Assembly (NCBI GenBank): GCA_050999295.1
Contig: JBPCPI010000084.1
Span: forward strand, 1 to 45,580
DNA length: 45,580 nucleotides
Origin: JACCQS01 sp050999295
Lineage (GTDB): Bacteria > Actinomycetota > Actinomycetes > Mycobacteriales > Geodermatophilaceae
Reading direction: 5' to 3'
Below are positions 16,193 through 24,542 of the stretch, in pieces (the stretch's first letter is position 1; every line of letters begins with the position of its first letter). The position numbers and the translations under genes are program-made. The notes beneath the pieces were generated by a model. The model ran no database searches and was not told the DNA's origin. It saw nothing but the letters and a program-made list of their open reading frames with translations.

Positions 16193-16519
16193 TTACGCGC
16201 CCGGGGCTCGGTACTGGATCTGCTCGGCCTTGCGCAGCGCATCCATCGTCTCGTCGACGGTCAGCAGCACCGTCGTCTCCAATGAGCTCAGCGCACCGCC
16301 GCCACCTATCACCAACGAAACTGCGGCCATGGACACGTTGTCGGGGGCCTCCCACAGCGTGTAGCCGTCGTGTGTGCCGAAGGCGTACCAGAAGCCTTGG
16401 AGTTTCCCGCCGACCGACTCGATGTAGGACTGAGCAGCTTCTCGGCGGTCCTCTGGGTTCGCGATCAGCCTGGCCCAGGTTTCCGGCTTGTAGCTGAACA
16501 TAGATAGATAGAGCGGCAT
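16193..16519 (-). CDS. GYD-domain protein
   Basis: 108-aa protein of the GYD (alpha/beta, dimeric ferredoxin-like) family. Diagnostic features are MPLYLSMFSYKPETWARLIA at the N-terminus, 'ESVGGKLQGFWYAFGTHDGY' (the GYD-containing loop) and 'MAAVSLVIGGGGALSSLETT'. Function unknown; members occur near many kinds of enzymes. ATG at 16519 is preceded by a strong GAGGGGAG ribosome site. It stands alone between the SnoaL-like gene and tRNA-Pro. Confidence 0.88.
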   Translation of the reverse strand: MPLYLSMFSYKPETWARLIANPEDRREAAQSYIESVGGKLQGFWYAFGTHDGYTLWEAPDNVSMAAVSLVIGGGGALSSLETTVLLTVDETMDALRKAEQIQYRAPGA

Positions 16520-16657
16520 TGTCTCCCCTCTCGGTCACCGGGCGGTGCGAGACATTCTGGCGCACATCGACACGGTCAGGAAGACAGAAAAGGACCTCGA
16601 CGGCGAGGTATGCGCCCTCGGCCACGGCAGAGCATGAAGCCGCCCGAGTCCGGTCTG

Positions 16658-16731
<74 letters not shown>

Positions 16732-16803
16732 TGCGGCGACGACTCGAGGACAGATGCTGCCCGTGGGGTTCGTCGAAGCCGCACCAGATTACCGCATTGC
16801 TGA

Positions 16804-18186
16804 TCAGTCGCCCCGACGTCCCGATCCCCCGTCTGACCTGGTCTTCACCCGGACGCTGACCTCGATGGGCGAGCCGGCGAACCCGAAGTCCTCGCGGAGC
16901 TTGCGGTTCAAGAACCTCCGGTAGCAGGCTTCCAGGAAGCCGGTCGAGAACACCAGGAACCGGGGCGGTCGGATGTCGGCCTGCGTCGCGTACCGGATCT
17001 TCGGAGCCTTGCCGCCGCGCGGCGGGGGCGGGGTGCGATCGACGGTCGTCCGGAGCCATTGGTTGAGGGTCGCTGTGGGGACGCGCTTCTCCCAGGACGC
17101 CAGCGCGGATTCCAGTGCAGGGGCGATCCGGTTGACCCCGCGTCCGGTCAGCGCGGAGATGTTCACCCGGGTGGCCCAGGTGACTCGGGCAAGTTCACGG
17201 TCGATCTCGCGCTCTAGGTCATAGCGCCGGTCCTCATCCACCGCGTCCCACTTGTTCATCACCAGCACCAGTGCCCGGCCGGATTCGACGACTGCCCCAA
17301 TGACGCGCTGGTCCTGCTCGGTGATCGACTCGCTGGCATCGATCAGCACCAGCGCGACCTCGGCCGCATCGATCGCGGCCTCCGTGCGCAGCGAGGCGTA
17401 GTACTCGGTCCCACTCGCGTTGGCGACCCGCCGTCGCAGGCCGGCGGTGTCGACGAAGTGCCATTCCTGGCCGTCGAGTTCGACGAGACTGTCAACCGGA
17501 TCGACGGTCGTACCGGCGACGGCATCGACGACAGCCCGGTCCTCCCCCACGAGCCGGTTGAGGAGACTGGACTTGCCGACGTTCGGGCGGCCGACCAGAG
17601 CCACCCGGCGTGGACCGACGATGTCCGCACGTTCGCGTGGGGCTTGCGGTAGAGCATCGAGAATCAGGTCCAGCAGGTCGCCGCTGCCCCGGCCGTGCAG
17701 CGCGCTCACCGGGATGGGCTCGCCCAGGCCCAGGCTCCACAGTTCCCCCACGGCAGGTTCGGTGCGCTCGTCATCGACCTTGTTGGCGATCAGCAACACT
17801 GGTCGATCGCTGCGCCGCAGCACCCGCGCCGCGGCCAGATCTGTCTCGGTCGGGCCCACGGTGGTGTCGACCACCAGGAGCACCACATCAGAGGTCTGCA
17901 TGGCGCGTTCGGCCTGTTCAGCGATTCGGCGGGCACGACCGCTGGCTTTGGGCTCCCAGCCACCGGTGTCGATCACCAGGAACTCCCGGCCCGACCAGAG
18001 CGCGTCATAGCTGACCCGGTCCCGGGTGACACCTGGGGTGTCCTGTACGACCGCCGCCCGGCGGCCAAGGATCCGGTTGACCAACGTCGACTTGCCGACG
18101 TTCGGCCGCCCGACCACGGCGACCGTGGGAAGCGGACCGCGAGCCTCGACGGCCTCTTCAGAACCGTCGGGCTGATCCTCGCTCAC
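16804..18186 (-). CDS. der: Ribosome-associated GTPase Der (EngA)
   Basis: Tandem-GTPase needed for assembly of the 50S ribosomal subunit. In the 460-aa product the two G domains carry GRPNVGKS at about residues 26-33 and again at about 199-206, with DTPGVTRD / DAVAGTT as the switch I loops and NKVD / NKWD as the base-specificity motifs. A C-terminal KH-like domain follows (ending near RFLVFSTGFLEACYRRFLNR). The GTG at 18186 is chosen over a longer frame (to 18228) because GAGGGGGA lies just upstream and the extension falls in the hairpin region. Downstream of cmk, as in M. tuberculosis (Rv1712-Rv1713). Confidence 0.96.
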   Translation of the reverse strand: MSEDQPDGSEEAVEARGPLPTVAVVGRPNVGKSTLVNRILGRRAAVVQDTPGVTRDRVSYDALWSGREFLVIDTGGWEPKASGRARRIAEQAERAMQTSDVVLLVVDTTVGPTETDLAAARVLRRSDRPVLLIANKVDDERTEPAVGELWSLGLGEPIPVSALHGRGSGDLLDLILDALPQAPRERADIVGPRRVALVGRPNVGKSSLLNRLVGEDRAVVDAVAGTTVDPVDSLVELDGQEWHFVDTAGLRRRVANASGTEYYASLRTEAAIDAAEVALVLIDASESITEQDQRVIGAVVESGRALVLVMNKWDAVDEDRRYDLEREIDRELARVTWATRVNISALTGRGVNRIAPALESALASWEKRVPTATLNQWLRTTVDRTPPPPRGGKAPKIRYATQADIRPPRFLVFSTGFLEACYRRFLNRKLREDFGFAGSPIEVSVRVKTRSDGGSGRRGD

Positions 18187-18205
18187 GAGTCCCCCTCTCC
18201 CGTTC

Positions 18206-18256
18206 GAGTGAAGGGCGCCTTGTGCCAATAGGTCTGGTACACGGTGCCCTTCACTC
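18206..18256. other. Long, nearly perfect hairpin between cmk and der
   Basis: A 22-bp inverted repeat with a 7-nt loop: GAGTGAAGGGCGCC (18206-18219) pairs with GGTGCCCTTCACTC (18243-18256), and TTGTGCCA pairs with TGGTACAC inside. Counting G.T wobbles, 21 of 22 positions pair. The right arm overlaps the last 6 nt of cmk. Strength and position fit a terminator or processing site between cmk and der, or a small palindromic repeat element. No T run follows on either strand. Confidence 0.75.
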
Positions 18257-18946
18257 GGATCGGGTACGCGCGGTCACGGCGGCGAGGATCGCCTCGACGA
18301 CGTCCTCCTGGCTCAGCTCGGTGCTGTCGATCACGACCGCGTCCGCGGCCGGACGTAAGGGGCTCTCTGCCCGGCCGGAGTCGAACTCGTCGCGGGCCCG
18401 AAGACTCTCGGTCAACGCGGCTATCTCCTGGGGTTCGACGACTCCGAGCTGTCCGGCCCGCCGTGCTGCCCTGGCAACTGGTGCGGCCGTCAGAAAGATC
18501 TTGAGCGCTGCGGCGGGGAAGACCACCGTTCCGATGTCGCGGCCCTCGACCACCACGGTCGCCCCTTCGGCAAGGCTGCGCTGAATCTCGACCAGGCGAC
18601 GCCGTACGGCCGGAATCGCCGAGACCGCGCTCACCGCTGCCGTGACCTCAGGGGATCGGATCAGTTCCGTCACGTCCTGTCCGTCGGCTGTGACACGGTC
18701 GACCTCCGGATCGGTGACGATCTCGATGGTCACGGTTCCGGCCCTCCGCGCTACCACCTCGGCGTCAGCGGGATCGAGACCTTCTGCCAGCACCGTGAGA
18801 GTGAGCGCCCGGTACATCGCGCCCGTGTCGAGGTAGGCAGCCCCCAGCCGCCGGGCGACCTCGCGGGCGACCGAGGACTTCCCGGTCCCGGAGGGTCCGT
18901 CGATGGCAAGGATCCGCGACTGGCTGCTCGGTTGTGACCCCGTCAC
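18251..18946 (-). CDS. cmk: Cytidylate kinase
   Basis: 231-aa (d)CMP kinase, giving CDP for nucleotide and phospholipid synthesis. P-loop GPSGTGKSS at about residues 17-25; DTGAMYRALTL, the NMP-binding insert with TADGQDVTELIRSPEVTAAV, and VVEGRDIGTVVFPAA, 'RARDEFDSGRAESPLRPAADAV' at the CMP/ATP lid. GTG start overlaps the rluB stop (GTGA). Single-domain (not fused to Der, as it is in some actinobacteria). The gene end overlaps a strong hairpin, so der downstream may be expressed at a different level. Confidence 0.96.
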   Translation of the reverse strand: MTGSQPSSQSRILAIDGPSGTGKSSVAREVARRLGAAYLDTGAMYRALTLTVLAEGLDPADAEVVARRAGTVTIEIVTDPEVDRVTADGQDVTELIRSPEVTAAVSAVSAIPAVRRRLVEIQRSLAEGATVVVEGRDIGTVVFPAAALKIFLTAAPVARAARRAGQLGVVEPQEIAALTESLRARDEFDSGRAESPLRPAADAVVIDSTELSQEDVVEAILAAVTARTRSE

Positions 18947-19689
18947 AGCCCGACGAGTTTCATCAGCTCGGAGATCTCGTACGTAGTGAGCTTGCGAACC
19001 GCTCCGGGTTTCGTCCGGCCCAGCCGTACCGGTCCGATCTGGGTACGGACCAGGCGGTTGACCGGGTGACCGGTCGCGGCCAGCAACCGGCGTACCAGCC
19101 GGTTACGCCCTTCGTGCAGAACCAGTTCGATCAACGCCTGACCGGCCGCCACGTCGACGAGCTTGAACGAGTCGACCCGCGCTAAGCCGTCGTCGAGCTC
19201 GATCCCGGCTTTGAGCTTGCGCCCGAGGTCCCGCGAGATCGCCCCCGACACCTGGGCCAGATAGGTCTTGGGCACCTCATAGGACGGATGGGCCAGCCGA
19301 TGGCCCAGCGGACCGTCGTTGGTAAGCAGCAGCAGACCCTCGGTGTCGATGTCGAGACGCCCGACATGGAAGACCGCCTCCCCGCGTTCGGCGATCAGAT
19401 CTCCGACGGTGGGGCGACCGCGGTCGTCGGACATCGCCGACAGGACGCCCTCGGGTTTGTTCATCGCCAGGTGCACCAGATCGGTGCGGGTGATCACCAC
19501 ACTGCCGTCGACCGCGATCCGATCGGTCTGGGTATCGACCCGGCGACCTTGTTCGCGTACCTGCTGGCCGTTGACGCTGACCCGGCCCTGGGCGATCAGT
19601 TCCTCGCTGGCTCGCCGGGAGCCGATTCCCGCGCGGGCCAGCACCTTCTGCAGCCGCTCCCCCGTCTGCGGCCGGACTTTGTCTGTCAC
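18943..19689 (-). CDS. rluB: 23S rRNA pseudouridine synthase, RluB family
   Basis: 248-aa RsuA/RluB-type enzyme. N-terminal S4 RNA-binding domain (GERLQKVLARAGIGSRRASE, about 10-65) and the catalytic domain with VGRLDIDTEGLLLLTNDG, whose Asp is the nucleophile. 'VHLAMNKPEGVLSAMSDDRG' and 'LHEGRNRLVRRLLAATGHPV' are typical. By analogy it modifies 23S rRNA near position 2605 (E. coli), but specificity is not read from sequence. GTG start overlaps the scpB stop; scpA-scpB-rluB-cmk-der is the standard actinobacterial order. Confidence 0.95.
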   Translation of the reverse strand: MTDKVRPQTGERLQKVLARAGIGSRRASEELIAQGRVSVNGQQVREQGRRVDTQTDRIAVDGSVVITRTDLVHLAMNKPEGVLSAMSDDRGRPTVGDLIAERGEAVFHVGRLDIDTEGLLLLTNDGPLGHRLAHPSYEVPKTYLAQVSGAISRDLGRKLKAGIELDDGLARVDSFKLVDVAAGQALIELVLHEGRNRLVRRLLAATGHPVNRLVRTQIGPVRLGRTKPGAVRKLTTYEISELMKLVGL

Positions 19690-20246
19690 GGGTTGGAGTC
19701 CTCGGACAGGACCGACTCGACGTCGGGCAACAACGGGGCCAGGTCGGGCAGTTCGCTGATATCGGACAGACCCAGCTTCTCCAGGAACAGATCCGTCGTG
19801 ACGTAGAGGCCGCCACCGGTCTGTGGGTCCGTACCCTCCTCGGCCACCAGCCCCCGGCTGAGCAGGGTTCGGATCACCCCGTCCACACTCACCCCGCGAA
19901 TCGCCGAGATCCGGGACCGGGTGACCGGTTGCCGGTAGGCGACGACGGCGAGGGTCTCCAGGGCCGCCTGCGTGAGCCGGGCCCGCTGGCCCTCGGTGAC
20001 GTAGCGCTCGACGTGTTCGGCGTACTCCTCCCGGGTGTAGAGCCGCCAGCCCTCCCCGGCCGGGCGCAACGTGAACCCACGGTGCTGCTGTTCGTACTCA
20101 GCGGCCAGGGCCTGCAGTTGTTCGGTGATGGTGGATTCTTCGACATCGAGCAGCTCGGCAAGGGTGGCTGGCGTTACCGGGGTGTCCACCACGAAGAGAA
20201 TTGCTTCGACGGCGCCGCGCAGGCGCTCGTCGATCGCGGCGGTCAT
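19686..20246 (-). CDS. scpB: Segregation and condensation protein B
   Basis: 186-aa partner of ScpA in the SMC condensin complex. Two winged-helix domains are visible: RGAVEAILFVVDTPVTPATL (first) and TQAALETLAVVAYRQPVTRS followed by ISAIRGVSVDGVIRTLLSRG (second), then TGGGLYVTTDLFLEKLGL. ATG at 20246 is preferred because AGAGGA precedes it by about 7 nt; a TTG five codons upstream is the alternative. Slightly longer C-terminal tail, acidic and Pro-rich. 27 nt after scpA. Confidence 0.95.
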   Translation of the reverse strand: MTAAIDERLRGAVEAILFVVDTPVTPATLAELLDVEESTITEQLQALAAEYEQQHRGFTLRPAGEGWRLYTREEYAEHVERYVTEGQRARLTQAALETLAVVAYRQPVTRSRISAIRGVSVDGVIRTLLSRGLVAEEGTDPQTGGGLYVTTDLFLEKLGLSDISELPDLAPLLPDVESVLSEDSNP

Positions 20247-20273
20247 GGGAGTCCTCTGCAAGTTTCGTACGGT

Positions 20274-21149
20274 TCAGACCGGTCGGGGTTGCCTCCTATC
20301 ATCGCCTACAGCGTGCTGCTTCGTTGCATCTGCACCGTTCGGTACCTCGGCTGGCTGCTGTTCGTCCCGCTCCTGGCCGGCTGCATCGTTCGGGAGCCGG
20401 TCTCCGGCGGCGATCCAACGCACATGCAGTTCGCCGAGCGCGCTGAGCTGTTCCAGGGACACCGATCCGCGCGTGTGCAGGTCCAGCAGAGCCAGGAACC
20501 GCGCGACGACCTCGAGGGTCGTTGCACAGTCGGAGATCAAGGCCCGGAACGTCGTCGTCGCGCCTCCGGCGAGCTTGCGTCGCAGGATCCCGGCGTGCTC
20601 TCGGACACTGACTCTTGGTGCATGCAAGTGTTCGGTGGACACCTCGACCGGCGAGCGCGGCTGCAGCGTCGTGGCGGCCAGGGCGACGAAGCCCTGCACT
20701 CCGACGCCGAGCAGGACCTCCGGAAGGGCGAGGGCGAACCGCGGCTCAAGGCTGACCTCCCGCGGAAACCGCCGGGCCTGGTCCAGTTCGTGCGCCCGAA
20801 GGAATTCGGCCGCCTCGCGGAACGCCCGATAGGCCAGCAGGCGGGCAAAGAGCAGGTCTCGAGCCTCGAGTGCGGCCAGGTCGTCCTCGTCCTCGACGTC
20901 GGCCGACGGCAGCAACCGGGCGGCTTTCAGGTCCAGCAGGGTCGCAGCGACAACCAAGAATTCAGTGGCCTGGCCGAGATCGAGGGTGTCCCCCGCGGCC
21001 TCGAGATATCTGATGAACTCGTCGGTGACCTGCGACAGCGCGATCTCGGTGACATCGAGTTTGTGCTTGCTGATCAGGCTCAGCAGAAGGTCGAAGGGGC
21101 CCTCGAAATTGGTCAGCGCGACATGGAACCGCCCGTCGCCCGCGTCCAT
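20274..21149 (-). CDS. scpA: Segregation and condensation protein A
   Basis: 291-aa kleisin subunit bridging the SMC heads. N-terminal HVALTNFEGPFDLLLSLISK and HKLDVTEIALSQVTDEFIRY, middle 'FLVVAATLLDLKAARLLPSAD', and a winged-helix C-terminal domain (TTLEVVARFLALLDLHTRGS, SLEQLSALGELHVRWI). The last ~40 residues are a polar, Gln/Asp-rich tail of unknown function, longer than usual. ATG at 21149 with AAGG upstream. 138 nt separate it from parA; nothing clear is seen in that gap. Confidence 0.95.
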   Translation of the reverse strand: MDAGDGRFHVALTNFEGPFDLLLSLISKHKLDVTEIALSQVTDEFIRYLEAAGDTLDLGQATEFLVVAATLLDLKAARLLPSADVEDEDDLAALEARDLLFARLLAYRAFREAAEFLRAHELDQARRFPREVSLEPRFALALPEVLLGVGVQGFVALAATTLQPRSPVEVSTEHLHAPRVSVREHAGILRRKLAGGATTTFRALISDCATTLEVVARFLALLDLHTRGSVSLEQLSALGELHVRWIAAGDRLPNDAAGQERDEQQPAEVPNGADATKQHAVGDDRRQPRPV

Positions 21150-21287
21150 GACCGGGGACCTTAGTCCGCTCCCGGGCGATGACCATTCGACTCAGGGACG
21201 CCATCGCGTCGATCTCAGCGCGCGTTCGCAGCCCGCACCAGCGCGCAGCGATCAAATCTGGCCTGGGGCTTCGACCCGGCGAGTCGG

Positions 21288-22202
21288 TCAACCCGCGGCC
21301 ACGACCTCCTTGGCCAGGTTCCGATAGGCGTTGGCGCCCTGCGAGTGCGGTGCCCATGAGGTGATCGGTTCACCGGCGACGGTGGTCTCCGGGAACCGGA
21401 CCGTACGAGCGATGACTGTCTGGAACACGGTGTCCCCGAAGGCCTCCACGACGCGGGTGAACACCTCCTTGGCGTGCAGCGTCCGCGCGTCGTACATCGT
21501 GGCCAGGATGCCGGTGATCAACAGATCCGGGTTCAGCCTTTCGGTGACCTTGTCGATCGTGTCGACGAGGAGAGCGACCCCGCGCAGGCTGAAATACTCG
21601 CATTCCAGCGGAATGATCACTCCTTGTGCGGCGGTCAACGCGTTGACCGTCAGCAGCCCGAGCGAGGGCTGGCAGTCGATGAAAATGTAGTCGTACTCCT
21701 CCAGCACCGGCCGCAGGGCGCGCTTGAGGGCCTGCTCGCGGGCGACCTCGCTGACGAGCTGGACCTCGGCGGCGGACAGATCGATGTTGCTGGGGATCAG
21801 GTCGAGCCCGTCCACCCTGGTCTTGAGCCGGACATCGGCGATGCCGACGTCGCGATCCATGAGGACGTTGTAGATGCTGCGGTCAAGGTCGTGCGCCGGG
21901 ACGCCGAGCCCGACCGACAGGGCACCCTGCGGGTCGAAGTCCAGCAGCAGGACCTTTCGGCCGAATTCGACCAGGGCGGCACCCAGATTGATGGTCGAGG
22001 TGGTCTTGCCCACCCCGCCCTTCTGGTTGCACATCGCGATTACCTTCGCCGGGCCGTGCCGCTCCAGGACCGGAGGAGTGGGCAACGGTCGCTGCCGCGC
22101 CTTGACCGGGTCCCCCCGCAGAACCGAACGGCCAGGAGTCGGGGAACTCGGGGCGTCGGAGAAGGGCAGGGCCTGCGCCTCGCTGCCACTACGTCGCGCC
22201 AC
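21288..22202 (-). CDS. parA: ParA/Soj-family ATPase (Rv1708-like)
   Basis: 304-aa P-loop ATPase of the ParA family, the counterpart of M. tuberculosis Rv1708, which lies beside scpA and xerD and is distinct from the oriC-linked parA. Deviant Walker A CNQKGGVGKTTSTINLGAAL (Lys61, Lys66), VLLLDFDPQGALSVGLG, and IFIDCQPSLGLLTVNAL (Walker B). The N-terminal ~50 residues are a variable polar region. No parB is adjacent, and the role (orphan ParA) is not known. GTG at 22202. A possible promoter and a repeat cluster lie in the 173-nt gap upstream. Confidence 0.93.
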   Translation of the reverse strand: MARRSGSEAQALPFSDAPSSPTPGRSVLRGDPVKARQRPLPTPPVLERHGPAKVIAMCNQKGGVGKTTSTINLGAALVEFGRKVLLLDFDPQGALSVGLGVPAHDLDRSIYNVLMDRDVGIADVRLKTRVDGLDLIPSNIDLSAAEVQLVSEVAREQALKRALRPVLEEYDYIFIDCQPSLGLLTVNALTAAQGVIIPLECEYFSLRGVALLVDTIDKVTERLNPDLLITGILATMYDARTLHAKEVFTRVVEAFGDTVFQTVIARTVRFPETTVAGEPITSWAPHSQGANAYRNLAKEVVAAG

Positions 22203-22327
22203 AACTTCCGCCTCTTGGATCGGTGCTACCGGCTACCCCGTGCGTGCGTGCGCCGGTGGCGTCCTTGGCGGCGACAGTAGGTCGCTGCCCTGCCTCGGGC
22301 AAGGCGACCCGCCGAAGGGCACCGGCT

Positions 22328-22357
22328 CCGTTACCGCGCACCAGACCTCAAGCTCAA
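22328..22357 (-). promoter_or_regulatory. Putative promoter and hexamer repeats upstream of parA
   Basis: On the minus strand TTGAGC (22357-22352) and TAACGG (22333-22328) are 18 nt apart. The -35 lies in a run of hexamer-phased units, GCTAAA-GCTTA-GCTTGA-GCTTGA (about 22370-22348), just after the xerD stop. It could drive parA-scpA-scpB-rluB-cmk-der. Confidence 0.35.
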
Positions 22358-22375
22358 GCTAAGCTTTAGCGGCCG

Positions 22376-23428
22376 TCAGTGTAGGGCGCGGGGGTGACTG
22401 GCGACGTAGACCTCGCGCAGCCGGTCCACGGTGACCAGGGTGTAGACCTGCGTCGTCGTGACCGAGGCATGGCCGAGCAGCTCCTGGACTACCCGGACGT
22501 CGGCCCCACCGTCGAGCAGATGCGTGGCGAAGGAGTGCCGCAGCGTGTGCGGGGACAACTCCTCGGTTATCCCGGCCCGGTCGGCGACCGTCCGCAGGAT
22601 CGTCCAGGCACTCTGCCGGGACAGCCGGCCACCACGAGCGTTCAGGAACAGTGTGCTGAGTCCCCGCCCCTGCGCAGCCAGCGTAGGTCGGCCGCGGACC
22701 AGATAGGCATCGACCGCGGCCAGCGCATAGCTACCGATCGGCACGACCCGTTGCTTGCTGCCCTTGCCCGTGAGCCGGACCGTGCCGGACGCGCGGTTCA
22801 CGTCATCCACGGCCAGACCGACCGCTTCGGAGATCCGGGCGCCGGTCCCGTACAGGAGTTCGAGTAGGGCCCTGTCGCGCAGCGAGCGGGGTTCGTCGTC
22901 GAGATTGGCCGCCTCCAACAGCGCTTCGACCGCATCGACCGGGATCGCCTTGGGCAACCGCCGCGGCGGTGCCGGAGGCCGGACCGCTCCCGCCACGTCG
23001 TCGACGACCCAGCCCTCGCGTACGGCGAAACGATGCAATCCCCGCACCGCGACGACGGCACGGGCCGCCGAGGCGGCCGAGAGCGGCCGGTGCAGCTCAT
23101 CGCCGAGTCGAAGTGCAGCCAGGAATGCCGAGACGTCGTCCTCGCTCACGTCGGACAGGACGGACCTCCCGCGCTGGGCTAGATGCGCGCCGTAACGGTT
23201 CAGGTCGCGCCGATAGGACGAGACCGTGTTATTCGCCAGTCCACGCTCGATCGCCAGATGGTCGAGGTACCCGCGAAGCGCACGACGCAGGGCCGGCGCC
23301 GGCTGGGGTAGCGCTGCCGGGGCCGCGGGAGCGACCGGCTCAGCCAGCCAGGGCCTCTTCCAACGGGACGTACGGGAGTCCGTGCGCCGCGGCCACCTGG
23401 TCGTAGACGACCTGCCCGTTGACGACAT
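22376..23428 (-). CDS. xerD: Site-specific tyrosine recombinase XerD
   Basis: Resolves chromosome dimers at dif. N-terminal SAM-like domain (RRALRGYLDHLAIERGLANN, TVSSYRRDLNRYGAHLAQRG) and catalytic domain with the full set: Arg in TGARISEAVGLAVDDV, Lys in TGKGSKQRVVPIG, HTLRHSFATHLLDGGADVRV, the second His in ELLGHASVTTTQVYT and the Tyr nucleophile. The start is a puzzle: the only ATG/GTG/TTG is at 23428, which overlaps ald by 89 nt and gives 350 aa. A CTG at 23347, at the ald stop and with AAGAGG just upstream, gives 323 aa, nearer to the usual 300-315. Confidence 0.93.
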   Translation of the reverse strand: MSSTGRSSTTRWPRRTDSRTSRWKRPWLAEPVAPAAPAALPQPAPALRRALRGYLDHLAIERGLANNTVSSYRRDLNRYGAHLAQRGRSVLSDVSEDDVSAFLAALRLGDELHRPLSAASAARAVVAVRGLHRFAVREGWVVDDVAGAVRPPAPPRRLPKAIPVDAVEALLEAANLDDEPRSLRDRALLELLYGTGARISEAVGLAVDDVNRASGTVRLTGKGSKQRVVPIGSYALAAVDAYLVRGRPTLAAQGRGLSTLFLNARGGRLSRQSAWTILRTVADRAGITEELSPHTLRHSFATHLLDGGADVRVVQELLGHASVTTTQVYTLVTVDRLREVYVASHPRALH

Positions 23429-24458
23429 TGACGCCCATCGCGAGGGCCGGGTCCGCGGCGACAGCTGAGCGCAGGCCTCGGTTGGCCAGGGCCATCACGT
23501 AGGGCAGCGTCACGTTCGTCAGCGCGTAGGTCGAGGTGTTGGGCACCGCGCCGGGCATGTTCGCCACGCAATAGAAGACCGAGTCATGGACCCGGTAGGT
23601 CGGGTCGTCATGTGTGGTCGGGCGACTGTCCTCGAAACACCCGCCCTGATCGACGGCGATGTCGACCAGGACCGATCCCGGTCGCATCCGTGAGACGAGG
23701 GCGTTGGAGACCAGCGTCGGTGCCTTGGCTCCGGGGACGAGCACCGCACCGATGACCAGATCCGCACCCAGCACGGCTCGCTCGACCTCGTAGGAGTTCG
23801 ACGCGACGGTCTGCAGATGCCCCTGGTAGATCCGGTCCGCGGCGCGCAGCTTCTCCACGTTGTTGTCGAGCAGGATCACCTCGGCCTGCATGCCCAGAGC
23901 AATCGCTGCGGCGTTCATCCCGGACACACCCGCCCCGATGACGACGACTGTGGCCGCGTACACCCCGGATACCCCGCCCAGGAGCACACCGCGGCCACCC
24001 TGTGCGCGCTCGAGGCAGTGCGCCCCGCACTGTGGGGCCATCCGGCCGGCCACCTCGGACATCGGCGCCAGCAGCGGCAGTGAGAGGTCGGCGAGTTGAA
24101 CCGTCTCGTAGGCGACCGCGTCGATGCCCGAGGACAGCAACGCCTTGGTGCACTCCGCCGAGGCAGCCAGGTGCAGGTAGGTGAACAGCGTCTGCCCGGA
24201 GCGCATCCGGGAATACTCCTCGGCGACCGGTTCCTTGACCTTGAGCACGAGATCTACTGCGCCCCAAACGTCGTCGGCATTCGGGAGGACCTGCGCCCCC
24301 ACCGCTACGAAGTCAGCGTCCGGGATCAGAGATCCCGCGCCGGCATCGTGCTCGATCAGTACCTCGTGCCCGCCGCGGAGCAGTTCAGTTACCCCGGCCG
24401 GGGTCAGGGCGACGCGGTACTCATGGTTCTTGACCTCACGGGGTACGCCCACCCTCAT
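23340..24458 (-). CDS. ald: Alanine dehydrogenase
   Basis: NAD-dependent enzyme interconverting L-alanine with pyruvate and ammonia. The 372-aa product has the catalytic residues of M. tuberculosis Ald in the same positions: Arg15 (HEYRVALTP), Lys75 (VLKVKEPVAEEY) and His96 (FTYLHLAAS). The NAD fold is shown by VVVIGAGVSGMNAAAIALGM, and 'VDIAVDQGGCFEDSRPTTHD' and YCVANMPGAVPNTSTYALTN are diagnostic. ATG at 24458. Only 84 nt separate it from the metallophosphoesterase gene; no clear regulator site is visible. Between xerD and the Nudix/pyrG genes as in streptomycetes. Confidence 0.97.
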   Translation of the reverse strand: MRVGVPREVKNHEYRVALTPAGVTELLRGGHEVLIEHDAGAGSLIPDADFVAVGAQVLPNADDVWGAVDLVLKVKEPVAEEYSRMRSGQTLFTYLHLAASAECTKALLSSGIDAVAYETVQLADLSLPLLAPMSEVAGRMAPQCGAHCLERAQGGRGVLLGGVSGVYAATVVVIGAGVSGMNAAAIALGMQAEVILLDNNVEKLRAADRIYQGHLQTVASNSYEVERAVLGADLVIGAVLVPGAKAPTLVSNALVSRMRPGSVLVDIAVDQGGCFEDSRPTTHDDPTYRVHDSVFYCVANMPGAVPNTSTYALTNVTLPYVMALANRGLRSAVAADPALAMGVNVVNGQVVYDQVAAAHGLPYVPLEEALAG

Positions 24459-24542
24459 CGTCTTGATCCGCCCTTCGTCGCAGCTGCATCGGTGCGTCAG
24501 AGCCGAGCTTATGACTGTGCACGCCAGTCCGGGGCGAGCCGA

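Noticed and set aside
16499..16512. TAGATAGATAGA short tandem repeat in the GYD gene start
   Set aside because: Three units within coding sequence; too short to call a microsatellite of interest.
19929..21164. Long plus-strand open frame opposite scpB and scpA
   Set aside because: Its translation has no family features, while the minus strand encodes full-length ScpA and ScpB with expected motifs. It is a GC-driven shadow frame.
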